Below, piece by piece: positions 1 through 9,593 of a stretch of 38,812 bases of DNA. The position numbers and the translations under genes were made by a program. The notes beneath the pieces were generated by a model. The model did no database searches. It had not been told where the DNA came from and was given only the letters and a program-made list of their open reading frames with translations. Numbering within the stretch: the stretch's first letter is position 1; each line of letters begins with the position of its first letter. This stretch comes from Opitutia bacterium (GTDB lineage Bacteria; Verrucomicrobiota; Verrucomicrobiia; Opitutales; Opitutaceae), in the NCBI GenBank assembly GCA_947467625.1, contig CANIJN010000017.1, forward strand, positions 1 through 38,812. Direction: 5' to 3'.

Positions 1-471
1 AAGCGAGCCTTCCGTGCGGCTCAACTGCGCCGCGAGTGCCTTCATCGATGTGTCGGGCGCATAGGCCGCCAGCGCCAGTTCGCGGTGCTCACGCCGCAGC
101 TTCTCGATGCAGCAATCGAGTGCTTCGAGCTGGCGGCTGCGCACGGGCATTTCCTCCGCCCCTTCGTCAGCGAGCTGGGCGATTACGTCCTCATCGAGCA
201 CCAAGCGGTCTCGGGCGTGACGGCGGCGGGCCATCAGAATCTCATACCGGGCGATCAAACAGGCCCAACGAGGGAAAAGCGTGTGATCTGCGAGCGTGGG
301 AAATTTCCGCCAGGCAACGAGACTTACATTCTGCATCACTTCATCCACCTCCGCTGCGCGCGGCAGACAGGCGTGAACAAACGCCCGCAAAGCTGGTTCA
401 TGATGCGTCCACACTCGCAAAAAAACTTCATTGGGGTCCTGCGGTACGGTGGTTTCGAGGTCGGTTTTCAT
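1..471 (-). CDS. RNA polymerase sigma-70 family (ECF-type) sigma factor, 3' end cut by window start
   Basis: Not in the ORF track because it runs off the window. Reverse-strand translation from the ATG at 471: MKTDLETTVPQDPNEVFLRVWTHHEPALRAFVHACLPRAAEVDEVMQNVSLVAWRKFPTLADHTLFPRWACLIARYEILMARRRHARDRLVLDEDVIAQLADEG...; typical sigma region 2 (DEVMQNVSLVAWRKF) and the start of region 4. Confidence 0.85.
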   Translation of the reverse strand, partial: MKTDLETTVPQDPNEVFLRVWTHHEPALRAFVHACLPRAAEVDEVMQNVSLVAWRKFPTLADHTLFPRWACLIARYEILMARRRHARDRLVLDEDVIAQLADEGAEEMPVRSRQLEALDCCIEKLRREHRELALAAYAPDTSMKALAAQLSRTEGSL

Positions 472-828
472 GATCGTGATGATACCCGGTCACCCTATTG
501 CTGCCGACGGCGTGTGTATCTAACGAAATATTTTTGGAAATGCTGGAACTGCAGCTCGGCGGCCCGAGCCGGTGGCAGTGGTGGTACGGCTGCCAGGAAA
601 TTGGGTCCCCCGGGAATTGGGCGGGAGGGAGACTGCTACTTGATTCCCGACAACGCCGGTTTGAACTCCGCAGCACGAACACGGTGACTGCTCCGGAAAC
701 TTCACTTTCGTGGCCGAAGTGGCGCAAATTCCACGGAATGCTTCCGAAAACTCTCGCCGGTCGTCCCAGTAATTCTCCCGCATGATGCGTAATATCACTG
801 GAATCTCATCGGCCACGCCCTCTGAAAA

Positions 829-1074
829 TCACCTATCAACGCCACTTGGCTTCGCGTTGAAATCACGTCTCCTCCGCCCTCTTTCCCGACTGACCGACGT
901 CCCGTCGATACCTTCGTCGCGCCAACGCTGCCGCCACTGCGCCATCGTCCGCGGATGAACCTTCGGATCGGTCGCGATCCTCCGGTGCCTGTTTCCCGCG
1001 CACGCCGAGCGAACGATCTTCGCTGTCAGGACCTCCTGCTGAGGCGTCACTCCATTTCGAAGCCGACGTTCCAT
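829..1074 (-). pseudogene. Probable remnant of an IS630-like transposase / helix-turn-helix N-terminal domain
   Basis: 81-aa ORF with ...RRIATDPKVHPRTMAQWRQRWRDEGIDGTSVSRERGRRRRD, resembling the IS630-family N-terminal HTH pattern (IA..L.V...TV.RWR.RF...G..GL.D..R.GR); no catalytic domain follows. Confidence 0.45.
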
Positions 1075-1158
1075 TTACACGGTTTGCTCAACCGCTGATT
1101 CCACCGATGCCCTTCGAAGGGCGTCCCACCTCATCATCCAATCAGCCAATCATGGCCG

Positions 1159-2250
1159 TTATTTGAGAGCAGCGACATGAGCACACGCAGGCACGGTCGG
1201 CGCCACCCACTGTCCGGGAAAGAGCATCATGCCGGGGTGACGGGGCGGCCCGCGCTCATTGTGGTGGAGTTGCGCAATCAGCAGCTCGACCGCTTGGGCT
1301 CCGAGTAATTCGTCGCACTGATCGATCCCCGCGATGTTGGCCGGCAGCGCAGCTGACCACCGGAGGGTGGCGACCTGCAGTCGCTTTTGGCGGCAAAACG
1401 CGCGCACCCCGGGCGCAGACAACTGCGCCACAGCGCTCACGATCAGCGCATCCGCACCGCTCCCCCGCAGCCAAGCAGCCAGATCGCGCGGCCGTCGCCC
1501 GTCGTGCACATGCAGCAGTGGTCGGGCACGCTCCGGCTCCGGGTGATTCGCAAAAAATGCACCCGTCCACGCGTGCTTCGCCCGCTCATCGATCACCGCA
1601 TCGACGACCGCCGCCGGCCTCCTGTAGCCGAGCTTCACCAGTTCCAACAACACCGTTCGCATGGCAAAAAAGTGGTGGTGGCCAACGTGGTGGAGCTCCG
1701 GCGTCCACGTCACGTTTCCGATCACTACGGCGGCCAAGCCGCTCCAGTCCCAGTCGAGCGCCAGCGAGGTCTCCGAGGTGAGCACCGGGGAAAGCAGCAC
1801 GCCCGTGATTCCACGCGCGACGATGATCTCCTGCAGCCGCGGCTCTTTCATGCCGGCGTCGTCGGTCCAAAATTCCTCCAACGCGAACCCGAGGCGCTCC
1901 GCGCGGGCCACGGCCCCCTTGAACACGGCGCGCAGGTAGGGATTTTCCGCCGCAACCCGCCGGCTCGTGTGCACCCACACAAAGGCAATGCGCTCCGCCC
2001 GCGGCCGCACGCGCGCGCTGCGGATGTGTGCCATCAGACCCGCCACCCTCGAGTTGGGCCGGTAGCCCAGTTCGATCGCCGCCGCAGCGACCAGCTCACG
2101 CGTGGCCGGCGTAATCTTGGGATGAGCGCGTAGCGCATACGAGACCGTCGCGAGCGAGAGACCCGCGCGGCGGGCCACCGCTCTGAGGGTGACAACGGGC
2201 TGAGGCGTATTGGTCACAGTGAACGAGTTCACCGGAACGACGATTGCCAA
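1159..2250 (-). CDS. LacI family transcriptional regulator (true start may be the GTG at 2216)
   Basis: N-terminal HTH VTLRAVARRAGLSLATVSYALRAHPKITPATRELV..AAIELGYRPN; periplasmic-binding-like C-terminal domain; divergent from a TonB receptor. Confidence 0.93.
   Translation of the reverse strand: MAIVVPVNSFTVTNTPQPVVTLRAVARRAGLSLATVSYALRAHPKITPATRELVAAAAIELGYRPNSRVAGLMAHIRSARVRPRAERIAFVWVHTSRRVAAENPYLRAVFKGAVARAERLGFALEEFWTDDAGMKEPRLQEIIVARGITGVLLSPVLTSETSLALDWDWSGLAAVVIGNVTWTPELHHVGHHHFFAMRTVLLELVKLGYRRPAAVVDAVIDERAKHAWTGAFFANHPEPERARPLLHVHDGRRPRDLAAWLRGSGADALIVSAVAQLSAPGVRAFCRQKRLQVATLRWSAALPANIAGIDQCDELLGAQAVELLIAQLHHNERGPPRHPGMMLFPGQWVAPTVPACAHVAALK
2219..2232. promoter_or_regulatory. 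Candidate LacI operator: GTGAAC-GA-GTTCAC
   Basis: Perfect 6-bp inverted arms with a 2-nt spacer in the LacI/TonB-receptor divergent region, immediately 5' of an alternative GTG start of the LacI gene. Confidence 0.4.
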
Positions 2251-2350
2251 GCAATCCCTGACTGAATGGTCTTTCGACCGTACTTTTTTCAGCGCGCTTC
2301 AAACCGCAACCCACCCCACCCTACAAGCCCCACCACTCGAATTCCACGAA

Positions 2351-5248
2351 ATGAAAACGCCCCTGTATTCCCTTGTTTCCGCCGTCCTCTTGGCACCACT
2401 TGCGCTCTTCGCGCAGTCCGTTCCCACCCAGCCTAGGCCGTCACCGGCCCCAACCGACGCTGTGGTACTTTCGCCCTTCGAAGTGTCCGGCAATCCGAAT
2501 GACTCCTACGAGGCCACCAACACCAATTCCCTCACCGGCATCAGCACGCCCCTCAACAAGGCGCCCATCGATGCCCGCGTACTCACGCGCACGATGATGG
2601 ACGAGCTCGGCGGCGGCGATGTGTTCCGTCTCCTCTCCGACTACGGTGGGCTGGGCGCCATGCTCTTCGGCGGCGGCAACGAGGACCAGCGTGGCATGCA
2701 GGAGGGCGACGCGGCGCAACCCGGCGCTTACAACGCCCGCGGCTTTTCCATCGGCGAGCCACGGCGCGACGGTTTGCTCCGCTCGTCCACCGCGGGCTTC
2801 AACGGCTTCGACGTCGAGAGCGCTGAGGCCGTCAACGGCTCCAACAACCTGCTCTACGGTTCTGGCGATCCCGGCGGTATTGTCGTCATCAATACCAAGC
2901 GCGCCCGCGTCAACCAGCGCGCCTTCACCTTCAGCACCAAGTTCGATTCCGAGGGTTCGCACACCCACACCGCCGATCTCAACTACGGCGCGCGCAAGAT
3001 CGCCTTTCGACTCAACCTTCTCGAAAACGCCGACCGCTACTATCGCCCCATCCTCGGGCTCGATCAAAGAGGCCTGCAGGCGGCGCTCACGCTGCGTCCC
3101 TACCGCTGGATCAGCATCTTTTCCGACTATCGTTTCTACGAGCGCGCCGCGATTATTGCGAGCGGCGCGACCATCCGCACTCCGGCGGGCTTCGTGCTCA
3201 ACAACGGTGTCACCATGGACAATCAGTCGCCTGCCTACATCACCGGCCTTGGCGGCTCCGAACGGCTGAACAATCTGATCACGCTCCGCAACCAGGACTC
3301 CCTCGCCGGCGTGATCCCGCGCCAGCACTGGATCAACAAGGCCAAGGGCATCACCGTCGATCTCACACCGCATCCCGACCTCGCGTTCCAGCTCCGCTAC
3401 AGCCACGACGACCGCATCAACCGCGCGCTCTCGCCGCTCAGCACCCAGTTCCTCCATCCCGATCTGCCGACGAATCTCGCGACCGATGCCAACGGCGCGC
3501 CGCTCCGCCAGTGGGCCGTATTCACCTCGCTCGGCGGCTCGCCGTTCTCAACCGGAGCGCACGGCTACAAGTTCACCGCCGTCGGCCACCGCGACCTCGG
3601 CCGCTGGGGCGATCACCGTCTCAGCGTTTTTTACTCGCGCCTCGACTCGTGGACCATCAGCCGCTCCGCGCGTTTTTATGAAATCAACGCCGACGGCTCG
3701 TGGGTACAAAATCGTGCCGCTCTCACCAACGCTGACTCCGGCCGCACCTTGATGCCCGCGATGTGGCGTCCGATTTTTTCCACCGAGATGCCTGGTAATC
3801 TCCAGTGGCCCCAGGACATCATCACGCACCCCAACGGCAAACGCTACGCGTGGGACACTTCGGTCTCGCCTGGCACCGTGCCAGCGACCGCCAACAATCC
3901 CCTTGGCCTCGGCGGTCCGCTGAACGCGCTCGGCCAGCCCACGAGCACCGCGTTCTCCGACGATGATACCACCGAGAAAGGCTGGGGCACCGGCTTCACG
4001 AGCTCTTTCTGGAAAGGCCGAATCGACACGCTCGTCGGCCTGCGCTTCGAAAACGCTGAGACCGTCCGCACCACCACGACCGTCTCGAAGGGCCCGATCG
4101 ACTACGCCAGCCGCACCTATGGCATCGTCTTCGACACGCCGTTGTCCGGCCTTCGCGGCTACGGCAACTACTCCGTGAATTCCAAAATCAATTTCGCGAC
4201 CGACCGCGATGTCTTCAACGTCGTGCTGCCGATCGGCAAGGGCGAGACGAAGGAAGCCGGCCTCAAGCTCTCGCTCTGGGACCACCGCCTCTCCGGCAAC
4301 GTCACCTACTACCAAACCACGGGGAAAAATTTCGCCGCCACGCTCGGGTCCATCCGCGACGACGTCGATCCCAACGGCATCAACGGCCGCAACGGCGGCG
4401 CCGGCTACGTCTTCAGCCGCACCTCCGACGGCCTGAGCGCGAGCTTGAGCGCGCGGCCGCTCAAGCCGTGGCAAATCACGTTCAGCTGGGCGCAAGCCAA
4501 TGGCTCCGAGCGTAGCGACGTCGTCCTCCCCATTTTCTACAATGACGAGTTCAACACCACGACGGTCGGCAGCCAGCAGGTCGTCGCGATCAAGAACGTC
4601 GCCAATAATTTACTCACGCCACTCATGGTCCCCGTCGACCCGACTCAGCCCGGTGGCGCCACCATCGCCCTTTCGCTGGCGATGATGAAGGATCGCACGA
4701 GCCCGTATTTTGCCAACCTCGACCCCGACTCTGGCGCGATCCTCAACTCGCAGCCACTCGGTCTGCGCACAACGGGCGTCGGCACCACCAAAACCGCACT
4801 CCCGATCAGTGCGCACCAGCTCGGCTTTGTCCCACCCGTACCCGAACTCATCGTACGCAAGTCCGGCGAAGCGTCGTCCGGCTACGCCGAGAATTCCTTC
4901 AGCACGGTCAATCGCTTTCAGGTGAGCGAAGGCCGCTTCCGTGGTCTCGTTGGCGGCCTCGCGACCACCTACGCGAGGAGCTTCCGCGGCTATATGTATA
5001 CCGACGCCGCGGACGCCAATAAACGAAAACTGTTCTACTACCCCGACAAGCTTCAGAACAACGTCTTCCTCGTCTATCGCTTCAAGGGCTTCGCGAAATC
5101 GCAGATGTCCGTGCAACTGAACATCGAAAACGTCTTCGATCGCCAGCGCGTCCTCGCCCTCCCGCGCAGCACCAACGGGACCATCCGCTACTTCCAATAC
5201 CAATACTCCCCGCGCAAAACCGCCCTCACGACTAACGTGACGTTCTGA
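2351..5248 (+). CDS. TonB-dependent receptor
   Basis: Start trimmed to ATG 2351: MKTPLYSLVSAVLLAPLALFAQ signal peptide, VVLSPFEVSGNPNDSYEATNTNSLTGISTPLNKAPIDARVLTRTMMDEL plug, C-terminal ...KTALTTNVTF ending in Phe. Opitutaceae-like VVLSPFEV motif. Confidence 0.9.
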   Translation: MKTPLYSLVSAVLLAPLALFAQSVPTQPRPSPAPTDAVVLSPFEVSGNPNDSYEATNTNSLTGISTPLNKAPIDARVLTRTMMDELGGGDVFRLLSDYGGLGAMLFGGGNEDQRGMQEGDAAQPGAYNARGFSIGEPRRDGLLRSSTAGFNGFDVESAEAVNGSNNLLYGSGDPGGIVVINTKRARVNQRAFTFSTKFDSEGSHTHTADLNYGARKIAFRLNLLENADRYYRPILGLDQRGLQAALTLRPYRWISIFSDYRFYERAAIIASGATIRTPAGFVLNNGVTMDNQSPAYITGLGGSERLNNLITLRNQDSLAGVIPRQHWINKAKGITVDLTPHPDLAFQLRYSHDDRINRALSPLSTQFLHPDLPTNLATDANGAPLRQWAVFTSLGGSPFSTGAHGYKFTAVGHRDLGRWGDHRLSVFYSRLDSWTISRSARFYEINADGSWVQNRAALTNADSGRTLMPAMWRPIFSTEMPGNLQWPQDIITHPNGKRYAWDTSVSPGTVPATANNPLGLGGPLNALGQPTSTAFSDDDTTEKGWGTGFTSSFWKGRIDTLVGLRFENAETVRTTTTVSKGPIDYASRTYGIVFDTPLSGLRGYGNYSVNSKINFATDRDVFNVVLPIGKGETKEAGLKLSLWDHRLSGNVTYYQTTGKNFAATLGSIRDDVDPNGINGRNGGAGYVFSRTSDGLSASLSARPLKPWQITFSWAQANGSERSDVVLPIFYNDEFNTTTVGSQQVVAIKNVANNLLTPLMVPVDPTQPGGATIALSLAMMKDRTSPYFANLDPDSGAILNSQPLGLRTTGVGTTKTALPISAHQLGFVPPVPELIVRKSGEASSGYAENSFSTVNRFQVSEGRFRGLVGGLATTYARSFRGYMYTDAADANKRKLFYYPDKLQNNVFLVYRFKGFAKSQMSVQLNIENVFDRQRVLALPRSTNGTIRYFQYQYSPRKTALTTNVTF

Positions 5249-5291
5249 GTCCAGCCACCCGCTCGCACCCGCCACCCCATCTGTTATTACC

Positions 5292-6191
5292 GTGCTCCAA
5301 GGTATCTTCCCAGTCATCCCGACGCTCTTCACCGCTCGCAACGCACTCGATCTCGCGGGGCAGCGGCGCGTGATCCGCTTCGCCCTCGATGCGGGCGCGC
5401 ATGGGCTCGTCTTCCCGGGCGTGGCGAGCGAATACAGCCACCTCTCACTGCCGGAGCGCGAGCAACTGCTCGCGTTGGTGGCGGCGGAGACGGCCGGAAA
5501 AGTGCCGCTCGTCGGTGGGGCGAGCGCGCCCACCGCGAATGAGGTGATCGCCGCGGGCGCCATCGCCATGCAGCACGGGATTCGGCACCTGATGATCATG
5601 GCGCCGGTCGGCCTGGGTTCGGATGCGGCGACCCAGCGGACGTTTTTTCAGCAGGTCGCAGCGGGATTGCCGGGAGTGGAGATCATTTTGCAGAACGCCC
5701 CGACGCCGACCGGCGCCGGCTTGAGCGCCAAGACCATCATTGAAATCGCGGCCAGCGTTCCGACCATTACCTACATCAAGGAGGAGACGCTGCCCTCGGG
5801 TCCGGCCATCAGCGCGCTGCGTGCGGCCGCCATCCCGAGCGTGCGGGGCGTCTTCGGCGGCGGCGGCGCGCGCTACATCATCGACGAATTGGATCGCGGC
5901 GCGTGTGGCGCGATGCCGGCGGTCGAGCTGACCGACCTACACGTGGCGTTGTGGAGCGCGGATGCCTCCGGCGATCGGGCGCAGGCCCGACGGCTCTATG
6001 GCCTGAGCCTGCCGCTGCTCACGGCCCAGGCGGTGTATCGCATGCGGTTGACCAAGCTCGTGCTCGCGCAGCGCGGCATCGCCGACGCCCGGCACGTGCG
6101 CGCATCCTTGCCGGAGATGGATGCGTTCACTGAGCGTGACGTGGCCACGATGCTCGGCGACTTGCTGGCTGAATTTCCGGGTCGGAAATGA
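5292..6191 (+). CDS. Dihydrodipicolinate synthase / N-acetylneuraminate lyase family aldolase (putative keto-deoxy sugar acid aldolase)
   Basis: MLQGIFPVIPTLFTARNALDLAGQRRVIRFALDAGAHGLVFPGVASEYSHLSLPEREQLL; Schiff-base lysine motif TYIKEE; catabolic operon context. Confidence 0.85.
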   Translation: MLQGIFPVIPTLFTARNALDLAGQRRVIRFALDAGAHGLVFPGVASEYSHLSLPEREQLLALVAAETAGKVPLVGGASAPTANEVIAAGAIAMQHGIRHLMIMAPVGLGSDAATQRTFFQQVAAGLPGVEIILQNAPTPTGAGLSAKTIIEIAASVPTITYIKEETLPSGPAISALRAAAIPSVRGVFGGGGARYIIDELDRGACGAMPAVELTDLHVALWSADASGDRAQARRLYGLSLPLLTAQAVYRMRLTKLVLAQRGIADARHVRASLPEMDAFTERDVATMLGDLLAEFPGRK

Positions 6192-7435
6192 TCACGAAGA
6201 TTCCGCATCTGCGCTGGGGAATCGCCGCGCTGCTGTTTTTTTCCACGGTCATCAATTACGTCGACCGGCAGACGCTGTCGGTGCTGGCGCCGGTTTTGAC
6301 CAAGGAGCTCGGGATTTCCGAGGTGGAGTATTCGAACATCCTCACGGCCTTTCTCGCGGCCTACACGCTCATGTATGTCGGCTCCGGTTTTCTCGTGGAC
6401 CGCTGGGGCGCGCGGCTCGCGCTGAGCGTTTTTATCGTGTGGTGGTCGCTGGCCAACATGTCGCACGCGCTCGCCATCGGCGTGTGGTCGCTGGGTGCGC
6501 TGCGGTTCCTGCTCGGCCTCGGGGAATCGGGGAACTTCATGGCGGCCTTCCGCGTGGTGAGCGAATGGTATCCCGCCAAGGAGCGCGCGCTCGTGCACGG
6601 ACTCATCCAAGGCGGCGCAGCGATTGGCGCGATCATCACGCCACCGGTCGTCACTTGGATTTACTCGCTCTACGGCTGGCGGCCGGCGTTTGCCCTCACG
6701 GGGGCGCTCGGGTTTGTGTGGCTGGTCCTCTGGCTCCTGCTGTATCATTCGCCGGACAAACATCCGCGCATCACCGACGCCGAGCGGGCACTCGTGCTCG
6801 CGGAGACAGTGCCTGCAGCCACAGCGAGCGCGGTGTCGTGGCGGCAACTCGCCCAGTATCCGCAAATGTGGGGCTTGATGGCGGCGCGCTTCGTCTCGGA
6901 TCCGGTGTGGTGGTTCTACCTCTTCTGGCTGCCCAAGTATCTCGTCGAGCAGCGCGGCTTCACCATGGTCGAGATGGGCATGCTCGCGTGGATTCCGTAT
7001 CTGTCGGCCGATCTCGGCGCGCTGTTCGGCGGCTGGTTCAGCGGCCGGTTGGTCGCGCAAGGCAAGCCAGTGCTGTCGGCGCGTCTGACCGTGATGTTGC
7101 CGTGCGCGCTGCTGATGCCCGTGTCGCTGGCGATCCACCACGCCCCGTCACGCGCTGTGACCATCGCGTTGATTTGCGTCGTGACGTTCGCGCACATGGC
7201 CTGGAAAACGAATCAGAACACGCTCACAAACGATCTCTTCCCCAAGCACCTCATCGGCGCCACGTCGGGGCTGCTCGCCTTCGGCACAGGGCTCGGTGGC
7301 ACGCTCTTCGTCTGGATGACCGGCCACGTGGTGCAGGGGTTCGGCTACGGCGCCCTCTTCATCATCATGGGCCTGCTCCATCCAATTTCATATCTCATCA
7401 CCCGCCGCTTCGTCCGGCAGCCCATCGCGGTTTAG
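6188..7435 (+). CDS. MFS transporter, anion:cation symporter (hexuronate/galactonate-like)
   Basis: MITKIPHLRWGIAALLFFSTVINYVDRQTLSVLAPVLTKELGISEVEYSNILTAFLAAY...VDRWGARLAL; ATGA overlap with the upstream gene. Confidence 0.9.
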   Translation: MITKIPHLRWGIAALLFFSTVINYVDRQTLSVLAPVLTKELGISEVEYSNILTAFLAAYTLMYVGSGFLVDRWGARLALSVFIVWWSLANMSHALAIGVWSLGALRFLLGLGESGNFMAAFRVVSEWYPAKERALVHGLIQGGAAIGAIITPPVVTWIYSLYGWRPAFALTGALGFVWLVLWLLLYHSPDKHPRITDAERALVLAETVPAATASAVSWRQLAQYPQMWGLMAARFVSDPVWWFYLFWLPKYLVEQRGFTMVEMGMLAWIPYLSADLGALFGGWFSGRLVAQGKPVLSARLTVMLPCALLMPVSLAIHHAPSRAVTIALICVVTFAHMAWKTNQNTLTNDLFPKHLIGATSGLLAFGTGLGGTLFVWMTGHVVQGFGYGALFIIMGLLHPISYLITRRFVRQPIAV

Positions 7436-7439
7436 CGCC

Positions 7440-8588
7440 ATGCGTATCAAATCCGTCCAAGCCATCCCGGTTCGTCTGCCACGCGATATCGCGCGCTCGC
7501 GCGGCACTGCGGGTTCCCCCACCTCGCTCACCGGCGATGGAGCCTACCGCTGGTCCACTGCCTATCCGGTGCTTTATTCAGAAAATTTCGAGACCGCGCT
7601 GGTGCGCGTCGAGTTGGCCAACGGCCTCGTGGGTTGGGGCGAGGCGCAGGCCCCGCTCGCGCCGGAAGTCGCGTGCAGCATCGTCACCCACCTGCTGCGT
7701 CCGGCGCTCGAGGGCGCGGAGTTCGACGGCACCACGGAACGGATCTCTGCGCTCTGGGATCGCATGTATGCCACGATGCGGGTGCGCGGCCAGAACGGCG
7801 GCTTCATGTTCGACGCGATGAGTGGCGTGGACCTCGCGCTGTGGGACCTCGCCGGCAAGATCGCTGGGAAACCCGTCTGCGCGCTGCTCAGCGCCCAGCC
7901 GAAGCTCCGCATTCCCGTTTACCTCAGCGGCACATCCGGCCACGGCGCGGCGGAACGCGCCGCCTTTGCCGCGCGCTATGCCGATGAGGGGATCTCGGTC
8001 GTGAAGCTCTATTACGAGAGCGAGTGGCAGGACCTCCTCGCCATCGCGGATCGGCTGCCGGCCGGAATGCAGTTCGCGGTCGATGGTCTCTGGCATCTTC
8101 CGCCCGATCGCGCCGTTGCGATGGGCCGAGACCTCGATGCGCGCAACGCCCGTTGGCTCGAGTGCCCGCTGTATCCCGAAGACGTCGCAGCCCACGCCGC
8201 CCTCGCCGCCGCCATCCGCACCCCGCTCGCACTCGGCGAGAGCTACCGCAGCCTGCGCGAGCTGGAGCCGTTTTTACCCAGCGTCGGTGTGCTGCAGCCC
8301 GATCTCGGTCGCTGCGGAATCACCGGCTCGCTGCGCATTGCCGCCGCATTTTCCGGAGAAATCGTCCCCCACCTGAGCATCGCGATGGGCCCACAGATCG
8401 CTGCCGCGCTACACTTCGCCGCCGCCGCGAAAAACTGCTCACTCTGCGAGTTCAATCCGCACGTCTTCAACTCCGCGAACAGTTTCCTGCAAACCCCGCT
8501 CACCCGCAAAGGCGGCGAGTATCACGTTTCCGAGGCGCCCGGCCTGGGCATCGAGTGGAACGCGCGCTTTGACGAAAATTTCGCATGA
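7440..8588 (+). CDS. Mandelate racemase/muconate lactonizing enzyme (enolase superfamily) protein, probable sugar acid dehydratase
   Basis: MRIKSVQAIPVRLPR...; MR/MLE capping domain; barrel motifs VVKLYY, FAVDG, LECPLYPED, LALGES, LQPDLGRCGIT, VPHLSIAMGP. Confidence 0.88.
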   Translation: MRIKSVQAIPVRLPRDIARSRGTAGSPTSLTGDGAYRWSTAYPVLYSENFETALVRVELANGLVGWGEAQAPLAPEVACSIVTHLLRPALEGAEFDGTTERISALWDRMYATMRVRGQNGGFMFDAMSGVDLALWDLAGKIAGKPVCALLSAQPKLRIPVYLSGTSGHGAAERAAFAARYADEGISVVKLYYESEWQDLLAIADRLPAGMQFAVDGLWHLPPDRAVAMGRDLDARNARWLECPLYPEDVAAHAALAAAIRTPLALGESYRSLRELEPFLPSVGVLQPDLGRCGITGSLRIAAAFSGEIVPHLSIAMGPQIAAALHFAAAAKNCSLCEFNPHVFNSANSFLQTPLTRKGGEYHVSEAPGLGIEWNARFDENFA

Positions 8589-9589
8589 GCATACCGACCT
8601 CCGCATCCGCGCAGCGATTCCTCAGCTGCGACTGGGGCACCACCGCATTTCGTCTGCGCTTGGTCGAGGGCGCCACCCGTCGCGTGATCGCCGAGAGCCG
8701 CGGCGCCGAAGGCATCGCGACCACGTTCGCCGCGTGGCAGGCCGCGGGCGGCCTGGCCGAGAATCGTTGGATTCATTTCTCGCGCGTCATCGCCCACTAC
8801 CTCGCCACGATTGCCAATCAAACCAGCGGATCACTCACAGGAATCCCGGTGGTTATTTCCGGCATGGCCTCGTCGTCGATCGGGATGCGCGAACTCCCTT
8901 ATCGCTCGCTGCCCTTGGCCATCGACGGCTCGGGCCTTTCCGCGGAAGGCGTCGCTGCGCGCGATGATTTTCCTCATGCACTCGTCCTCGTCTCCGGCGT
9001 GCGCAGCCACGACGACGTCATGCGCGGCGAGGAGACCCAGCTCATCGGCGCCTGCGCCATCGACCCCGCCGACCACGCCGCGGGCGCGCGCACCCGCGTG
9101 TTTGTCTTCCCCGGCACGCATTCCAAACACGTGGAGGTGCGCGGCGCCCACGCGGTCGCCTTTCAGACCTACATGACGGGCGAATTCTTCGCGCTGCTTT
9201 CGCGCCACAGCGTTTTGGCGAACTCGGTGACATCCTGCTCACACCTCGGTGGCCCCGAGAATCTCGCCAGCTTCGACGACGGTGTGCGCGCCGGTGCCGC
9301 GGACAACCTGCTGCACGCGGCCTTCCGCGTGCGCACCCGCGCTCTGCTCGATAATGCCGCCCCCAGGGAAAACTATCATTATCTCAGTGGACTCCTGATC
9401 GGTGCGGAGCTGCGCGAACTCGCCGCGCTAGACGCGGCCATCACGCTCGTCGGCGCTGATCCGCTGCGCACCGCGTATCAACGGGCCTTTGACGTCTTGG
9501 GCGCCCGCTCACCGCTGGCGGTGCACGACGTCGACGACTGCCTGATCGCGGGTCAGCTGATAATCGCGACGCGGCTCGGACTCCTCTGA
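8585..9589 (+). CDS. dgoK: 2-dehydro-3-deoxygalactonokinase
   Basis: FLSCDWGTTAFRLRLV...RGAEGI...VISGMASSSIGMRELPY...VFVFPGTHSKHVEV...FQTYMTGEFFALLSRHSVL, a characteristic DgoK signature; ATGA overlap with the dehydratase. Confidence 0.92.
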   Translation: MSIPTSASAQRFLSCDWGTTAFRLRLVEGATRRVIAESRGAEGIATTFAAWQAAGGLAENRWIHFSRVIAHYLATIANQTSGSLTGIPVVISGMASSSIGMRELPYRSLPLAIDGSGLSAEGVAARDDFPHALVLVSGVRSHDDVMRGEETQLIGACAIDPADHAAGARTRVFVFPGTHSKHVEVRGAHAVAFQTYMTGEFFALLSRHSVLANSVTSCSHLGGPENLASFDDGVRAGAADNLLHAAFRVRTRALLDNAAPRENYHYLSGLLIGAELRELAALDAAITLVGADPLRTAYQRAFDVLGARSPLAVHDVDDCLIAGQLIIATRLGLL

Positions 9590-9593
9590 CGCC

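Noticed and set aside
480-828. Several small overlapping ORFs (498..785 +, 520..816 -, 428..727 -)
   Set aside because: No recognisable motifs; mutually overlapping; likely non-coding upstream region of the sigma factor.
2441-3457. 338-aa minus-strand ORF antisense to the first TonB receptor
   Set aside because: Frame artefact; Val/Ala/Glu/Gly-rich without motifs; opposite strand well supported.
6121-7821. 566-aa plus-strand ORF overlapping the MFS and dehydratase genes
   Set aside because: Out-of-frame with the clearly membrane-spanning MFS product; Arg-rich composition typical of GC frame artefacts.
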